Origin: Mesorhizobium wenxiniae
GTDB lineage: Bacteria > Pseudomonadota > Alphaproteobacteria > Rhizobiales > Rhizobiaceae
Direction of reading: 5' to 3'
DNA: 64,000 bases
Assembly (NCBI RefSeq): GCF_002284535.1
Contig: NZ_NPKH01000023.1
Span: 527,767-591,766, forward strand
Made by a program: the position numbers and the translations under genes. Shown one piece after another: positions 62,590-64,000 of the stretch. The notes beneath the pieces were generated by a model. It was not told the origin of the DNA and made no database searches. It was given only the letters and a program-made list of their open reading frames with translations. Position 1 is the first letter of the stretch. The number at the start of each line of letters is the position of its first letter.

Positions 62590-62621
62590 TTCCAAGCGGC
62601 GGGCGAGCCCGCCGCTTGGAA
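62590..62621 (-). terminator. Terminator hairpin of the DUF680 gene
   Basis: TTCCAAGCGGCGGGC and GCCCGCCGCTTGGAA form a perfect 15-bp stem with a two-base loop, 34 bases past the DUF680 stop on the minus strand. Only a short U-rich stretch follows. Confidence 0.65.
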
Positions 62622-62655
62622 GTCGAATCTCGACCGTGCCGGCCGAACGCTGTTG

Positions 62656-62922
62656 TCAGCGGCCCCAGATCCCCTGGCCATAACCGGGCCCGGGAATATC
62701 GAAGATCGAATTTCCTCCCGAGGTCGGTGCACTGTCGGCCGTGTTGACACTCGCTGTGCCGCTCAGGTCGACCGCGTAGCCGTTGTCGGACACCATCGAA
62801 TGGTGACCGGTGTTCGGATAACCGGAGCCATGGCTGTAATCGGAGCCATAGTGGTCGCTACCGGCAAAAGCCATGCCGGAGGCGATCAGGAAGGTGGCAG
62901 TGGCAAGAACGATCTTAAGCAT
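62656..62922 (-). CDS. DUF680-family small secreted protein
   Basis: An 88-residue exported protein. A signal peptide (LKIVLATATFLIASGMAFA) is followed by GSDHYGSDYSHGSGYP, a polar middle and the tail GPGYGQGIWGR. The GSDHYGS start and GQGIWG end are marks of DUF680, a family I know mainly from Mesorhizobium, where many copies occur. Function unknown; probably periplasmic and disordered. GGAGAATTGAA precedes the ATG at 62922; an upstream in-frame start would spoil the signal peptide. Confidence 0.8.
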   Translation of the reverse strand: MLKIVLATATFLIASGMAFAGSDHYGSDYSHGSGYPNTGHHSMVSDNGYAVDLSGTASVNTADSAPTSGGNSIFDIPGPGYGQGIWGR

Positions 62923-63636
62923 TTCAATTCTCCATCTTTGAGGGTTAGCATTTGGCCTCAACGCGCCGTGCCCCGCACCGCATCGATGAGCCGTCTTTCA
63001 TGCCCTTTGGGCAAACCGACCAACCGCTGTCCTTCTGGATTTGCGGCAGCAGGTTGTTCAGCGCACGGTTTGTCTTGTTACGTTCGTGCGCTGTTCGGAG
63101 GGCTACTTGATAGCAGCCGAGATCATCACCATTCGGCGGCGTCAACGCGGCCTGTATGAATGGCGGCTGTTCCCGATCAGCCGTCGCGTGGTGGGGTTGA
63201 CGCCTGCCTCTTGTCGATCATGGCGTTGTAAGAGCCGGCGAGCCCCGTCATGGGCCGGATGGTTTTGGTCAATAAGGCTCGCGCGGAGCCGGTCGGGGAA
63301 ATCGTACGAAGTAACTGGCTTATGCATTTTGAACCTCAGGTTTCGGAGCAAGACGCGTCGACACCTCGACAAGACTAGATGTTCGTCCAGCGTGCTGGAT
63401 ATTTGTGTCTTGCCCGTCGAATCTGCCGCATCTGCGGTTTTTATTGTCATACATCGCTTTCGTTTCAGGCGTTTTTCTGTAGTGCGGTAGGAGTGTTTCG
63501 TTTGTTTCAGGGGCGCGCGACGGGGCGGGTCGCATTTTGTGGATGGTTGTGGTCCGAGTCGTTTGCTCCGGATCCAGAAAGGATCAAGCCGACAACGGTT
63601 GCGAACACTGGCGCGTAGCCGAGCGGCCCGAAAAGA
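62923..63636. other. Non-coding or degraded region
   Basis: About 710 bases where I recognise no intact gene. A minus-strand frame of 66 codons at 62945-63145 has two Cys near its end but no signal peptide, motif or good ribosome site, and others are compositionally poor. The stretch adjoins a decayed LuxR gene and is likely gene debris plus the DUF680 promoter. Confidence 0.4.
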
Positions 63637-63971
63637 ATGGAATGCCGCCCGCAATCTCGCGGAGTGTCCTTTCCGCGCCGTCCGATCGACACGTCCTGGC
63701 TCGGCGCTGCGCGGCCAGTGGTGATCCATATGGTCACCAATCCTGAACGAGAACAGCACGAGCGAAGGCAGGACCTGGATCGTAGGTTCAGACTGAATCC
63801 GGCGGAGGCTGACGTCGTCCTGGAAAATCTCAATGGCAACGGGCGCGACGCCGCTGCCCGGCTCGGCATCGCGGCCACACGATCAGAGCGCATCTAAGGC
63901 ATGTCTTCGAGAAGGCCGGCGTGCGCAGGCAGGCCGAACTCGTCCGGCTGCTGGAGGCGAGCGCGAGCTGA
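63637..63971 (+). pseudogene. LuxR-family regulator remnant, frameshifted
   Basis: The C-terminal end of a LuxR-type helix-turn-helix protein is readable in two frames. The first has LGAARPVVIHMVTNPERE and RFRLNPAEADVVLENLNG, then AAARLGIA before a premature stop near 63897. The second continues the recognition helix and end as HLRHVFEKAGVRRQAELVRLLEASAS with a TGA at 63971. A frame change near 63880 and a missing N-terminus show the gene is dead or its intact start is lost. Confidence 0.65.
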
Positions 63972-64000
63972 CGAGCACTGATGGCGGTGATTTTTTAAAC

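Noticed and set aside
62945..63145. 66-codon minus-strand frame next to the DUF680 gene
   Set aside because: No ribosome site, signal peptide or motif; overlaps the DUF680 promoter region.
1..64000. tRNA, rRNA, CRISPR arrays, prophage or insertion sequences
   Set aside because: No cloverleaf with matching stems, no regular spaced repeats, no integrase, transposase or phage structural genes were seen.

Overview
The window looks like chromosomal or large-replicon DNA from a Mesorhizobium-type alphaproteobacterium (Phyllobacteriaceae). The clues are high G+C, a DUF680-type mini-protein (62656-62922) of a family I associate with Mesorhizobium, rhizobial-style catabolic operons built around ABC importers, GntR and SorC regulators, and a y4hA-like cation antiporter. 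I see no rRNA, convincing tRNA, phage, CRISPR array, integrase or intact insertion sequence. Decayed genes (vapBC, an HxlR remnant, a LuxR remnant) lie in the spacers and at the right edge.

Layout. 1-2965: membrane housekeeping (truncated site-2 protease with CBS domains, TerC-family protein, Ca2+/H+ antiporter). 3013-7569: a divergent phosphonate locus, phnDCE one way and phnM-phnF the other, without C-P lyase core genes in the window. 7678-8133: a Nudix hydrolase. 8367-24556: a surface-glycan region with several glycosyltransferases, four sulfotransferases of three types, three tandem paralogous TPR-less 'SPINDLY/GT9-like' proteins behind an MsbA-type ABC exporter, a GSCFA protein, a TylF-like methyltransferase and a transglutaminase-like cysteine peptidase. 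25044-26178: a small secreted protein and a doubly broken vapBC pair.

26538-34623: a catabolic cluster with an SDR dehydrogenase, a PotABCD-like importer, a HisD-like dehydrogenase with altered metal and substrate residues, a zinc alcohol dehydrogenase and a HutC-type GntR regulator. Three GTNTANAC operator-like sites lie ahead of its two transcription units. 35011-38349: a glycogen-debranching-type enzyme and a partner glycosyltransferase, then two small hydrophilic genes. 39246-43923: a Liv-type importer (GFKHM order). 44173-46159: a lipid kinase, then a lipoprotein gene translationally coupled to a small cysteine-repeat gene. 46404-50274: an iron-type ABC importer divergent from a SAM methyltransferase.

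50369-61791: a nine-gene minus-strand operon for a sugar or polyol: ribose-type ABC importer, SorC/EryD/LsrR-like regulator, aldo/keto reductase, GlpD-like dehydrogenase, LsrF/DhnA-type class I aldolase, FGGY kinase and GMC oxidoreductase. The genes suggest phosphorylation, oxidation to a ketose phosphate, then aldol cleavage.

The strongest leads are the HisD-like cluster with its operators, the sulfotransferase/triple-paralog surface locus, the polyol operon, and a recurring GC-rich hairpin just downstream of the solute-binding-protein gene in four of the five importer operons. Family names come from motif reading and memory; no database search was run.
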